Below are positions 33,214 through 44,693 of a DNA stretch of 64,000 nucleotides, piece after piece. The stretch comes from Sparassis latifolia. Taxonomy: Eukaryota; Basidiomycota; Agaricomycetes; Polyporales; Sparassidaceae. A program made the position numbers and the translations under genes. The notes below the pieces were generated by a model. That model saw only the letters and a list, made by a program, of their open reading frames with translations. It ran no database searches and was not told the origin of the DNA. How positions within the stretch are numbered: position 1 is the first letter of the stretch; each line of letters opens with the position of its first letter. The stretch spans positions 3,348,001 through 3,412,000 of the forward strand of contig CM031561.1 of NCBI GenBank assembly GCA_018466975.1, given 5' to 3'.

Positions 33214-33230
33214 CTTTTTTTTTTTTTTTG
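33214..33230 (+). repeat. Poly-T tract
   Basis: Run of about 17 T just 3' of the bHLH stop, probably in the 3' UTR. Confidence 0.8.
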
Positions 33231-33332
33231 GCTTGTTCTCTCTGTCTGTCTGGCGGCGCGCCGTCGTCGTCGTCGTCGCTGTGTATTTCTGGTTTCGGCT
33301 CGTGGGCTGAAGAAAATTTTACGGTACTGCTC

Positions 33333-33354
33333 TCTCTCTCTCTCTCTCTCTCTC
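33333..33354 (+). repeat. CT microsatellite
   Basis: About ten CT dinucleotides, probably in the 3' UTR or downstream flank of the bHLH gene. A short GTC trinucleotide run lies at about 33,258-33,275. Confidence 0.8.
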
Positions 33355-33469
33355 GCTCTTTCTCATATCTTTTAGCTCTTCTACATACATCTCTACATAC
33401 CGTCCCCGTTTTCGGTTTCCCCGCTGCTCCTCGTACTGACCACGTGTATGATAGCGTCGCACGCACTGA

Positions 33470-33740
33470 CCCGACTCGTTCTCATCTATACGTTCCATCT
33501 ACGTTCCATCTACTCTCATCTGTACGTTCTCATCTACTGACCGCCCCCGATTTCGGGTTACACGCCTCCGACCCATGTACTCCCTGAGCGCCGCCCGCCG
33601 TTGTGCTCGGATGTGGGATACGATACTGAATTAATAAGATAACGGATGTATAATCGCGCCTTGGCGCGCTTTGACCCTTCCTTCCCTTCGTGCGGCGCGG
33701 CTCTCGCTTTGGGTGTTGCGCTCGGACCCAAGCCACGGGC
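33470..33740. repeat. Degenerate direct duplication, copy 1
   Basis: The order of shared blocks is CATCTA...ACGTTC, GATACGATACTGAAT, AAGATAACGGATG, AATCGCGC, CTCTCGCT and TTGCGCTCGGAC. The same order occurs about 400 bp to the right. Confidence 0.6.
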
Positions 33741-33899
33741 ATTCGAATTCTTCGACACGGCCGATTCATGTACCGGCTCAAGCGTCCATGGACGTCCTCC
33801 CGACAAAACGAACTGTGCGACCGCAAGTGTTTGCGATCATACACATGAGGATGGGAGCTATGTGGAGGACACTGGCCACGGCCGACCCGACTCGACTGG

Positions 33900-34090
33900 G
33901 TTGTGTGCGTTCATCCCATCTATTACGTTCCCTTCATCTACCGCTGACTCAATTACACGAGACCGCCATGTACTTGTCCCACCCACCCACTCGCCCAGCT
34001 GAGGGCGATACGATACTGAATAAGATAACGGATGCACAATCGCGCGAGGTCACTCTCGCTCTCTTGGAACTTGCGCTCGGACGCGGGTGA
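33900..34090. repeat. Degenerate direct duplication, copy 2
   Basis: Same blocks as copy 1 with internal deletions: CATCTATTACGTTC, GATACGATACTGAAT, AAGATAACGGATG, AATCGCGC, CTCTCGCT, TTGCGCTCGGAC. Non-coding. Confidence 0.6.
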
Positions 34091-37000
34091 GTTGCAGGCG
34101 CGCTCAAGACGATGCGTAACGCCAACGGACTGAAGTATGTAACGGGCTGCGGCGTTCGATCGTGCGGGCGGGGGCGGCGGTAGAGAGCTCGGGACACGGA
34201 CGAGTACACACGAGGCACGCCTCGCCCCGCCCCTAAGCACATCGCCTCCCACGTCGAGCGCCGGGCAGTGGCTCGCGGCAGAAGCGCGGCCTTCTTCGCG
34301 TCCCCCCGTCTTCGTCTTCGTCTTCGCCTTCGCCCTCGCCCTCGCCCCCGCATCCGGAGTGCGTGCGTGCTGTACGTTAATGACGGGGGACCGCGACTTC
34401 GACCTCAGCTTCGGCTTCGCACTCGTAGGTGGGTAAGTGGGTGAGCCGTGCTTGGGCAGAGATGTACGACGTGCGACCGGCAGAGCGTATCCGGCGTTCT
34501 GTATGATGCTAACGGACGCACAGAAGGACGGAGGACGATGAAGACGCGTCCTGGGCTTCGACTTCGCAGGTGGGCGGGCACTTGTCTCCTGGGCGGAGCG
34601 AGTGAAACAGACAGACAGACGGCGATAGACCGGCGGACGTATCGAGATAGCACCGCAAGGCAGGCAGGCAGGCAGACAGTCGACGCGCGCAGCTCAGGGT
34701 TCAAGCATCAAGGTGCAATACCCAGCACACGCAGCAGACGGGCAGGAAACCAGACAGCAGGGCCACAGACCACTCTGAGAAGAACGGCGAGGCGCGCAAT
34801 GACATCGCCATTACGGCGTGCACCAGGCCAATGAGCGACAGGGCATGACAGAACACGCAGTCGGCCCAACCAGCGAGGGACAGCAAGCTCAGATAGAGGG
34901 GGAAGTGCGAAGCCAGATAGACAGGGGGAGAGAGAAATCAGGAAGGCAGGAAGGCCGCGGAAGGTACGGACGCAGAGCCTCGTCGACGTCGACGGCGCGG
35001 CGATTTCTCGGGATTGCGAATTTGAGGTCTTGGCTGTTGTTGGCACAATTACACGTTCGCGCGATAACCTCCGTAGGTGGAGCTGGGTCGCAAAGTTAGC
35101 ACACGAGCACACGGGCCCGCGTTCCGCTCCTCGATACAATGGTTTGTCTGCGAGCGTCCTCCAGGCACAGCGCGAAAGTGAACGACACATCTGGTGGTGG
35201 AGCCCGAGGAAGAGGAAGAGCGACGGGAGAGGGTACAGGCTGCTCAGTTCTGCAGCATCGCCGCACCCGGCTTCGTCGACGGCTTACGAGTGCTGCACTC
35301 TCGCAGTGGAGCACCCCTCTAAGCACACTCTCGCACTGGGTCCATCGCCCGCGGAGGGCCCACGCACGAACCAGGTCTGTGGGTGCGACTGTGCGTCCGC
35401 GCACCACACAAACAGGGTGCTTCGCGAAGCCGTCGATATGATGTGGGGGCGGTCTAGTCGCCGCGATCAGTGTGGGGAAATAAACAAGGCGTCTGCCGTG
35501 CCGAGGCGCTAGACGACCTCGCCGGGGGAATAGTTGATACCATTCGCCGATCGGAGTCGGAACGAACTTGGCAACGCCCCCCTCGTTAACGGGATCCAAC
35601 TCAGCGAACGATCAGGCCGCAGTCCTTGGCCCGTGCACGGCGGAGGCAAATACAGGCGGCAGTCTAGCAGCGTCCGCGCGGGGCCAACAGAGACGGGAGA
35701 AAAAAGTGCCAGAACTAACGGTCTGCCAGTTCGGGCCCGCGAGTGCGGGCACGGTCCAATGGCGTTAATGGATCGTCCTATCTGATACCTGCGCAGCTGG
35801 AGGCGCGCGAGCGATGGACCGCGATAAGAACGCAGAGCGACGTGGGAGCTTCAGGCTGGTGGCGTCAAGATGGGGCTGAGCAAGGGAAACGTGAAAGGCT
35901 GCTGCAGCCCAGTGGGTAGGGGCACTAGGCGAACTGATTGATGCAATGCGGGGTAGGGAGATCTGGAAGCACCGCACACACGCGTCGGAGTTGAGGGCCA
36001 ACTCAGCATGGCCCGTGTTTGCAGTTACCGTGTCAGCGACACAAGCAAAACACAGGTACCCGATGCCTACGTTCTGGAAGGACAGAAAGGGAGAACGTCT
36101 GGCAGCGGGTGCTTTACTTACGTTCAAGACGGGCAAATATTACTCCTTGAGGGCAAAGAGATCAGATAGATTCACTAGAAGAGCAGTAAACCTCCACGAA
36201 ACGAGCTGGTGTGGGGGAATTACCTCGTACGTCCTTCATGTCAATCATCCTGAGAAAAGTGAATCAGTGATGAACGTGAAAGATGTGCGATGCTTACAAC
36301 ATGGATCACCATCGATTACAAACTCTTCGCACGGAGATGTCTTCCTTAGCGTCATGAATCCATGACTTCATGAGAAGGACGACCTGCGCATGAAAGACTG
36401 CGAGGAGACTAAAAATCGTAAGCAGCACATACCAAGTGAGGAAAAGCATACCTAGATGAGCTCAACAGTGACGCATGCCGTTTTCAGTATCAGAATATGG
36501 ATGAACCAGAAACTATCCGGACCACAGGGCGGGCGACGGGACGTCTGAATGACAGCACAAGGCGCTGCGTATAGCCAGACGCCAAGTGGTTCGGTCGAAG
36601 GCGAGGAAGACGGGAAGAGAAATAACAAGAAGGGACGGAGCTCCACACCTTTCAGAGGCTTCTTCTCCGATGGGCTGACTTATTGAATTAATCTCCGAGT
36701 TCAGCAGGAAATCAAAGTTGACATGCTTGCCTGGCACACCTAGCACACCTTTTACGCGTTCACATCCGGCTTTCAGGGCTTATCGAAAGGGGAACTTCAC
36801 AGTCAGAACGGTCAGAGAAAAGACACACAAGCCGTGTCGAACGACATGTGGAAGCACTGTTTTTCACTGACGCTACAACGTTTAAACAAGCTGTTAGGTG
36901 TGTGTGTGTCTGACCGTCTGTTCTATCGGTTCTGTCTTCATTCTGTGCTGTGTAGTGTAGAGGGTAAAACGAGTCCGATCGTCTTGCGGTGTTGCGGTGG

Positions 37001-37119
37001 CACAAGGCGCATTCCACCTTCCACCTGAAAACGACGTCTCCGAAATATCCACTGTGAGACAATAGTGTAAATCCTGGGACCGTGACCCGATTTCTCGGAC
37101 CGCATACCTCTTCATCAGC

Positions 37120-37251
37120 GTCAACTCTTGCTTACCCAGATTATTCCCTTGATCGAGGAAATTTTAAGGAGATCCTCATTATTATTCTTCCTTATTCACC
37201 TTAATTGGCCCAGCCTTAATCAAGGCAATAAGGAGCTAACCAAGAGTTGAC
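37120..37251. repeat. Structured inverted repeat, 132 bp
   Basis: GTCAACTCTTG at 37120-37130 is the exact reverse complement of CAAGAGTTGAC at 37241-37251. Inside, CCTTGAT pairs with ATCAAGG, and TCCTTATT...TTAA faces TTAA...AATAAGGA around a GGCCCAGCC loop, so the whole segment can fold as a long imperfect hairpin. It could be a small MITE remnant or a structured RNA; no target duplication is evident. Confidence 0.55.
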
Positions 37252-37754
37252 TTTTCCTGATGTTGCAGAAATCCTGATTTGGAAACAAACAAGAAAATGG
37301 CCAGGATTTACACGTTTTCTCACAGATATTTCCGGAGACTTACTTTGTCTCAGTTCCTTGGAATGCGCCTTGTGTGGCGTCTTCCACGCCGCCATCACGT
37401 GAGCCACTGTACGAACCGCGTCACAGTTTTGTCCTCAGTTTTAAAATGTTATACTCAAATCGCAATTGTTCTAGATCTCAAGCGACGCTATGGGCAACTA
37501 AGGTTCCTAGCAACAGAACAATGGCATCTTCTTGACAGCGGGGGTGGCGTTTCGGTTGAGCATTCTGCAGGAGGATCCGGCGCTTTGATACTCCATCTGT
37601 ATATATAAGTACAGTCATGTCGACGATACAACATCTTCAACATTCTTCTTCTCTCACTCGCTGTCATCACACCAGGCGCCACAGGTACCAGTTCCTTTTG
37701 CAATCCGAACGTCCATGCCCACTCAACACTGGTCAAACCATTGAGACCAAGACA

Positions 37755-38515
37755 ATGCCAGACATGGAATTAGAAGACTTGATAAATCTCCAGGCCTTTG
37801 AACAATGGAAAAGGACGCAAGAGGTCGACGAACGATGCTCATGGGAGGCAAGCGACGAGAGAGTCAAAGGAAAGGAAAGTGGCATCTCGAAGTGGGCAAA
37901 GCAAGGATACTATACTTACCCAGATGATATGGACAGGGAGACCAGGCATTCCGTGAGGGCAAGTACCAGGACGCATACTTGTACTACACCGCGGTGATAG
38001 ACGGCAGCCGGATCTGGCACGATGCCCAATATTCAATACTGGCTCAGCCGCGCCGCGGTCTGCATGGAGTTGGGAGCCTATGCCCATGCTGAGGCGGATG
38101 CTAAAGTGGCATATATCCGGACTCGGAAACAGTCGGCAGAGGCCTTGTTTCGACTCGGACAGGCTCGCCGATTCCTTGGTCGCCTGGCTGAAGCTGAATG
38201 CAGTAAGGCTCCTCTCTACTTCTGCGTGCATTGTGGATGACACCTTTGGATGCGGCGTTAGATCTCAAGGATGCTCTAGGTATAGAACCTGGCAACAAGC
38301 TTTTTACCATTACACAATCCCTGCTCATGGGGTCGGATGAGAATCTTCAAGAGTGGCTTGCTCAGAACAAGGGTATCGACAGACCTCTTCCCGATATTTC
38401 CAAGGAGGACATTCGAAAGCGTGCTGCAGATATGTATGAGCAGTGCCAGCCCGAGGGATGGCAGATGGGTCTCATTAGATTTGAAAGGATTGCCCTGAAC
38501 TATGCAATCGGTTGA
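37755..38515 (+). pseudogene. TPR co-chaperone-like protein, damaged paralogue
   Basis: Paralogue of the gene at 43,164. ATG at 37755 (MPDMELEDLINLQAFEQW). Blocks: DERVKGK, then GDQAFREGKYQDAYLYYTAVID (TPR helix pair), YWLSRAAVCMELGAYAHAEADA, EALFRLGQARRFLGRLAEAE, and after a GTAAGG...TTAG intron LKDALGIEPGNK, LQEWLAQNKGIDRPLPDISK and YEQCQPEGWQM. Two faults compared with the right-hand copy. The first intron's donor position reads AAG|GAAAGT where the paralogue has CAG|GCAAGT, so the splice site looks lost. Near 38,022-38,040 a ~7-bp insertion in CAATATTCAATACTGG shifts frame between WHDAQY and YWLSRAA. I judge it non-functional, or making only truncated protein. Confidence 0.7.
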
Positions 38516-38770
38516 TCTTTGTGGCGTTGGTGTTGGTGTCGTGAATAAACAGCATTCATCTCGTATCTCACGCGCACTTGCCGGAATTCGGATTGATACT
38601 ACTCACTATTTACGTTGTGAGAGAACATCAACCATGCACATATTTTCAGGAGATCACAATTGAGAAATCTACCGATTCCAGCCTCATCCAGTGGCGGTCT
38701 GCAAAGGGTCGACTCGCAAAGCGATCCAACCTCTAGCTCTCCTCTTACATGACATCGATGAAAATATTGG

Positions 38771-41700
38771 TCAGTTCGGGAGGAGTTTACTAAACATATC
38801 TTTGGACAATTCCAGAGTTGATATCTCGACCTCCAATGTTTTTTTCTGTCGCGAAATTTAACAATAACGGAGCCAGGGAAAGGAAGTAGATCGCACCTTT
38901 TCCGCGTTAGCTAAAAGTACATTGGCAGGTACACTACATTGGTAGTTTGGCTGTAATTCAACTTTGGCGATCTTCTGCAAGTTTACGCGAGCGAGGTCTA
39001 GCTTGTTATCACATTTAGCGATTTCAGCTCGAAGATCGACAAGGCCCTAAGCAGTTGAGGACAACGACAGTTAGCGAGAATTTACTGCTTCAAGTCAACC
39101 AAGCTCTGACCAGCACGAGAATATGGACGGCGATGGTGGATGTTAGGACTTGACCACCACATCCAGCTGGGATCTCCTTAGAAGAGTGCACGACCTGTAC
39201 GCTTTTGCAGCCTTTAATGAGAGTACGTAAGGTGGGAAGCTGAGATTCGAATACTTCCGCCTCCTCTCGCGATTGAATGTGGAGATATACTAGAGGAATC
39301 GTTAGGCGTTATAACACTGGAAGTCATGATACGTACACTGAATGTCACTTTGTAAGTTGTACGACGCAGCCAAAGAGCGTCCACTCGTGACAGCTGTGAA
39401 TACCAGGTCGAATTGCTGACTTGCATCATCAAATGCGAAGTTTGAATTCTGTCATACCATCAGACGAGTTAGTGATTGAAGCAGTACTCGTACGTACCGC
39501 TATCGGATATGAGGCCACCATGATGGATGGTGTGGTGTCATTAGGTCTGCGAGGTAAATGCTGCCATAGCTCTTCTGTTATGTACGGCATAAACGGATGC
39601 AGTAATCTCAGTCCGTAATCAAGACAGGTATATAAGGTCTGCTGAGCCGACTCGCGGACATCGCGGGAGCGATCTCGTCGCTCATGGGTTTCATCGCTTC
39701 CTGTAACGCATGAACATGACATCCGTGAAAGACATATTGAGCATGAAGCACTGACAATGTACACATCACATAGCTCGTATAGCCAGAAGTTGTAAGCAGA
39801 GGTAGTGGCCGACATGAAGTTCCGGACCGCAAGGTGCGTGTTGATCTCGGCGATGGCAACATTCAACTTATGAAGAATCCACCGTTCCACGAGACTTTCT
39901 CGCCCGCTAGGCTACGCACAGTGTCATCAGCAGCTAAGTGCATGACGAGAGGGTGTATAGACGAACCGTGGCCTGAGGTCGGGGCATGAACTCCCCGTTT
40001 AGCTTCAGCATAGCGAACTTTGTGGCATTAAATATCTTGTTACAGAACTTGCGGTAACCCTCCACACGAAGCACATCCAGGTTGATGTCACGACCTTTTA
40101 CCAAAAAATGTCAGTCAGGACAAGGCATTCCTTACAAATATTTCCAAACCTCCTCCAGAATAAGCACATAATGCGAATCGCAGTGCGTCCGTTCCGCACT
40201 GCGGAATACCCTTTGGAAAAGACTTCTTCTGGCCTTCTCGAGCTTTCTTGATTTCCTTCTCGTCTAAATTCCCCTCCAGAAGCTTTGCGTGGAGCTCTTC
40301 GAGAGTTATACCTTCCATGACATCGATAGGGTCAATGACGTTCCCTTTGGATTTGCTCATCTTTCGGCCTTCGGCGTCACGAATCATAGCATGGCAGTAA
40401 ACTTCTCGAAATGGAACTCTTCCAGTCAGTTTGATACCAAGCATGACCATGCGTGCTACCCAGAAGAAAAGAATGTCCCAACCAGTTTCCAGGATTGTAG
40501 ACGGATAGAATATTTGCAAATCCGGTGTCTATACAGAAGCACGTGCGCATTAGAGAAAAGAAAGAAAAAGTAGACACCAACCGCTCACATTCTCAGGCCA
40601 GCCCATAATAGAGAACGGCCAGAGACCAGAGGAGAACCAAGTATCAAGAACATCCTCGTCTTGCTCAAGGGTGAATTGGTCACCGTTCGCTAGAACTTGC
40701 GCACGTTCCATTGCCTCATGTCTAGTCCTTCCTACGACCCACCAGTCGTCGTCACTCGTCTGATTGATGAACATCAGCGGGGAGACAGCGAAGCACGACG
40801 AGAAACGTACATCCTGATTTCTACCCTCTATTCGCACGAAGTAAGCTGGGCACCGGTGTCCCCACCACAACTGACGAGAAATGCACCAGTCTTGAATACC
40901 CTCCAGCCATCTATACCATTCATTCTCGGATTGTTGCGGCATGATGCGAAGCTCGCCAGCTTTCGTACGCTGTAGGAAGATCAGGAACCATCGCTACTCA
41001 ACAGCACGTAAAGGTAACCTTGATAGCTTCTTGAGCCAATGGAGTGCATTTCACATACCATTGAGGCTTCAGAATAGGCTCAATGACATCACCAGACTTG
41101 CTAGAAGAGAGCTCAAACCCTGCGACACTGAAGACAATATGTCTAGGTACCTGCAGATCCTGATTTCCATTGGGTTATCCTTCGTTTCAACATAGAGACC
41201 GGTATCCTTCAATGCTTGAACAACCGCTACCCGAGCATGATACCGTTTCATACCCTGTCATCATACCGTCAGGACCACGAAGTTCTGGGCTTCAAAACTC
41301 AAGTTGTACCTTGAAGCGTTCCCCTGCATTCTCGTTGAAAGTCCCGTCATCGTTGAGAATGTTGATGAACTCTAGGTTATGGCGTTTTCCGATCCCATAG
41401 TCATTTTCATCGTGGGCAGGTGTAATCTTGACCGCACCAGTACCCTTCTCCATATCAACGTGCATGTCGGTCACAATAGGAAGACGACGGTTCAGGAACG
41501 GGTGCACCGCGAATTTCCCGTGATATTTCTACGGTCAGCGTGAGTTGCAAGATTTGCAGAAAGCTAGGAATTTCCGCACCATATAACGTGGGTCATCGGG
41601 GTGTACGGCAATGGCATTATCACCGACCATGGTTTCAGGCCGAGTCGTGGCGACAATGATTTTATCATCTAGGAACATTTTTTAGTAGACAGAAGTAGTC

Positions 41701-42917
41701 CAAACAGCGGAATACGTACCCGAATCCTCGATCAAGTAGGCAAACGATACCATGACCCCAAACTCGAACTTCTCCGTAGAATCATATCCGGGAACGTTAA
41801 GCAGTGTTCTTCCCGGGATAGTCACTGTCTCCACCTGATAATTCAAAAACAGAATGTGTGACCGCTAGTCTAAGCGAAAGAAGATAATCGGTACCTCTAG
41901 GTTCGAAAGAGTGGTGTTCATTTTGACACACCAATTTACAAGGCGGTTGGCTCGATAGATGATACCATCTTCATGCAGACGACAGAAAGTCTCCACCACG
42001 GCTTTAGATAAATTCTAGTGGATAACATTACGATGATCAGTCTTGTAGCTTAGATTCGATAGACATACCTTGTCCATGGTGAACGCCGTACGTGTCCAGT
42101 CGTAACTACCGCCAAGACGCCGTAGCTGGTTGGTGATGCGAGATTGATAGCTACAAAGGGACAAAAAATTACCGATATGTTCCAGAGGTTAGCTAAATAC
42201 ATACTCGTTCTTCCAATCCATAACAGTCTCTAGGAACTTTTCACGGCCGAGGTCATGCCGGGTTTTGCCTGAAGCTCTGTACAGACGATTCTCTACCACG
42301 GATTGGGTAGATATACCAGCGTGATCAAATCCCGGAACAAAAAGGGTGGTCTTCCCAAGCATGCGATTCCTGCAAGAACAATTGACGCAATTTTGTCCGT
42401 ATATATATAGTGACTCACCATCGAATCAAGCTATCCTGAATTGCAGTGGTCAACGCGTGACCGATATGAAGACTTCCCGTAACGTTTGGAGGCGGACAAG
42501 GAATGACGAAGACTTCCTTTGACACAGGTTCTCCCTGCGATGTCAACCTGGGATGGAAGAATCCTTGAGCCTCCCACCAATCGTACCAAGCTGACTCGAC
42601 GGCTACGGGATTGTATCCACTAGCCATCGGTTGCGAAAAGTCTACAGAGACGGTTAAGAAATAATTTCTACATCGAAAACTCGTATCGCACCTTTCTTTT
42701 CGCCTTTCGGAGTAGTAATCACAAACACCTCTTCTTCTTTAGTGCTCTTTTCAGCCGGGGTTTTCGAGGCGCCAACAGTGGGTGTGGTTGCATTGGAGGA
42801 TTTTGCAGCTAACTTGGCTAATTTTTCTCGTCGCTTTACCTCTTTCTTGGCGGCACTCTTCGTCTGAGCGCCATGTAGAAGCGGGACCTCCGAAGCTGCA
42901 GCTGCACCGTCGGACAT
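38771..42917 (-). CDS. VAS1: Valyl-tRNA synthetase
   Basis: Class Ia aminoacyl-tRNA synthetase charging tRNA-Val; fungal VAS1 usually serves cytosol and mitochondria. ATG at 42915-42917 ([16 protein letters not shown]), then a Lys-rich N-terminal extension. Next exon: [19 protein letters not shown] and [19 protein letters not shown], with the HIGH motif. The CP1 editing domain shows [36 protein letters not shown] and [17 protein letters not shown] follow. [18 protein letters not shown] carries KMSKS. The anticodon domain reads [19 protein letters not shown] and [17 protein letters not shown], and a C-terminal coiled coil ends [17 protein letters not shown] and LLPN at 38771. About 15 short introns. 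Both catalytic signatures are intact and length is normal (~1,050 aa). It is flanked by two TPR paralogues in opposite orientation and shares a 246-bp divergent promoter with the right one. Confidence 0.95.
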
Positions 42918-43163
42918 GTTGGGCAGTCGTTTGGAACAAGCTCCAGAGATCCTGGGCCCTGGGATCTGTTTGATTTAGTTGATCCATCGAGTCACTCAGA
43001 GTCAGAAAGACTCGGAGTCACTAGTACTTGATCTTGATGGGCACTGAGTGCGGCGGCGCTTGCGATATTTGAGCAGGCGCTAAATAATATTGTCGCGCAT
43101 CAACTTCCCGAGTCTCCGACAACATACAGCTATTCGTCAGGTCAACGATACTTCCTAGCCAAA
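42918..43163. promoter_or_regulatory. Divergent promoter of VAS1 and the TPR gene
   Basis: 246 bp between the two ATGs. It contains CTCAGAGTCAGAAAGACTCGGAGTCACTAG, with GACTC/GAGTC elements repeated on both strands, resembling half-sites for Gcn4-type factors (TGACTC). Amino-acid control of a synthetase gene would be sensible; this is inference. Confidence 0.4.
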
Positions 43164-43951
43164 ATGATGCCGAATCTTTCAGGTCTAAAGGATATCATGG
43201 ACAATCCTGAAGGTCTGCAGCGCCTCCTCGACATGGTGCAGCATGACGCGATGGATGCTGAAGCTCGCGGAGAGACGTTCCAAGAGCGAATGATGCGTGA
43301 ACGGGCTGAATGGACGGAGACCGACGACAGGGTCAAAGAACAGGCAAGTGGTATCTTGAAGTTTGCAAAGCGTGAACGTATGCCTACATTCTTTCTACCT
43401 TGATACGGACAGGGAAACCAAGCATTCCGCGCAGGGGACTTCCGGCGGGCATACCTGTGCTACACGGGGGTGATCGACGTAAGCTGCCACTGGCACGACG
43501 CCGCGTACTGGCTCAACCGCGCGGCCGTCTGTTTGAAGCTGAACGCGTATGCCTGCGCTGAGGACGATGCTAACGTGGCATGGCAGCGGAAACCGTCGGC
43601 CAAAGCTTTGTATCGTCGCGGGCAGGCCCGCCGTTTCCTTGGCCGCCTGGCTGAAGCTGAACGTGGTAAAGCACATCTCTACCTCTTCGTGCGCTGTGGA
43701 TGACATCTTTGAATACCGTACTAGATCTCAGCGACGCTCTACGTATGGAGTCTAGCAACAAGGCTCTTGCGGATGAGCTCGCCCTTATTCAATTCCTACG
43801 CACGAAGTCAGATGAGGAGCTTCAAGAGTGGCTTGCCGAGAACAAGGGCGTCGACAGACCTCTTTCCGGTGTTTCAGACGAGGAACTTCGAGAGCTGGCT
43901 GCAAAGATGTATAAGGAGTGCCAACCGCCTGGTTGGCAAATGCGTATATAG
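43164..43951 (+). CDS. TPR co-chaperone-like protein, intact paralogue
   Basis: Small TPR protein (~220 aa), perhaps an Hsp70/Hsp90 co-chaperone; no closer assignment. The ATG at 43164 (MMPNLSGLKDIMDNPEGLQR) begins an acidic helical segment. A 69-nt intron at 43344-43412 has a GC donor (CAG|GCAAGT) and joins DDRVKEQ in phase to GNQAFRAGDFRRAYLCYTG, a TPR start. Then AAYWLNRAAVCLKLNAYACAEDD, KALYRRGQARRFLGRLAEAE, and, after a GTAAAG...CTAG intron, RDLSDALRMESSNKALADE, LQEWLAENKGVDRPLSG and YKECQPPGWQMRI-stop at 43951. The frame is open throughout. It is about 55-65% alike by eye to the damaged copy at 37,755, with VAS1 between them. Confidence 0.75.
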
Positions 43952-44126
43952 TATGATTTGTAGTCAACATGTTGCCTCTTGTTCTTCCTTTCGTTCTCCG
44001 TAACATTCGCGTCAGTATTCCCCTACCATATGGTCACACCAGTGGGTTCAAATTTGATGTGACTTTAAGACTCGCTTATTTGAAGCTAACCACCACAACC
44101 ATCAACGCGTCGACGCGTCGACGAAC

Positions 44127-44555
44127 ATGTCGGTGTGCGTCTACCTATCGTATTATGCAATTCCGAGCCTGATTCCGCGATACTGAGTATCAGAAAACGG
44201 CTGCGCCGCCCGCCGGTTCCGTCGCTTGTCCGAGTCGTTCATGGAAGCATAGACATCCCCGCGGATACGCATATGCTTTCAGCTGGGCCATCCTCGCCCC
44301 GCTAGCCAAGGAGCTTGATTTTCCGGACGTGATGCTCCCAAATGGTCTCAACGTATACGTCAGTTTCGCTTCTATGTCCTGAGGACTTGGGGTGTCCCCA
44401 ATGAATGCTTCCAGAACCTCAGTACGAAAGGCAACCTGACGATGGGGGTGGTCTTCGCCGGCAACTGTTCACGCGAGTGGATGAAGCCGGACGAGGATCT
44501 TGTGCAGAGGGTGAAGATGGAAGAGGATCCGAAGTGGTATTATCTTGCTCAGTAG
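44127..44555 (+). pseudogene. Orphan small-protein family, copy a (frameshifted)
   Basis: First of four related loci. ATG-TCG (44127-44132) is a 6-nt first coding exon followed by an intron to 44193. Exon 2 reads KTAAPPAGSVACPS and WKHRHPRGYAYAFSWAIL, then APLAKELDFPDVMLPNGLNVY. There the expected TGG-CAG (Trp-Gln) is GT-CAG, one base short, so the frame shifts and hits TGA. In the shifted frame the family sequence resumes: QFRF, VPNECFQNLSTKGNLTMG, VVFAGNCSREWMKPDEDLVQ, then a short deletion removes the KFLKT segment before EEDPKWYYLAQ-stop. One indel separates it from an open frame, so decay is recent, or it is a sequencing error. Confidence 0.75.
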
Positions 44556-44693
44556 GCATGCCGGTGTACTTACTGTACATGTACAACAAACCGCTCTATA
44601 TGACGTAACTTGATTAGCGGAGGATTATTTTTCGCGCACTTTCTTGAGAGTTAAGAGACGACCGCCACCTAACTAGTACTGCAATAGCGAACC

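Larger units (their letters stand above)
33158..37754. other. Gene-free stretch of 4.6 kb
   Basis: It contains the bHLH 3' flank with microsatellites, a degenerate direct duplication (33,470-33,740 and 33,900-34,090), a CTTCGT/CGCCCT hexamer tract near 34,308-34,352, CAGA/AGGC runs near 34,610-34,680 and a structured 132-bp inverted repeat at 37,120. Open frames are short and domain-free. No gene is supported. Confidence 0.45.
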
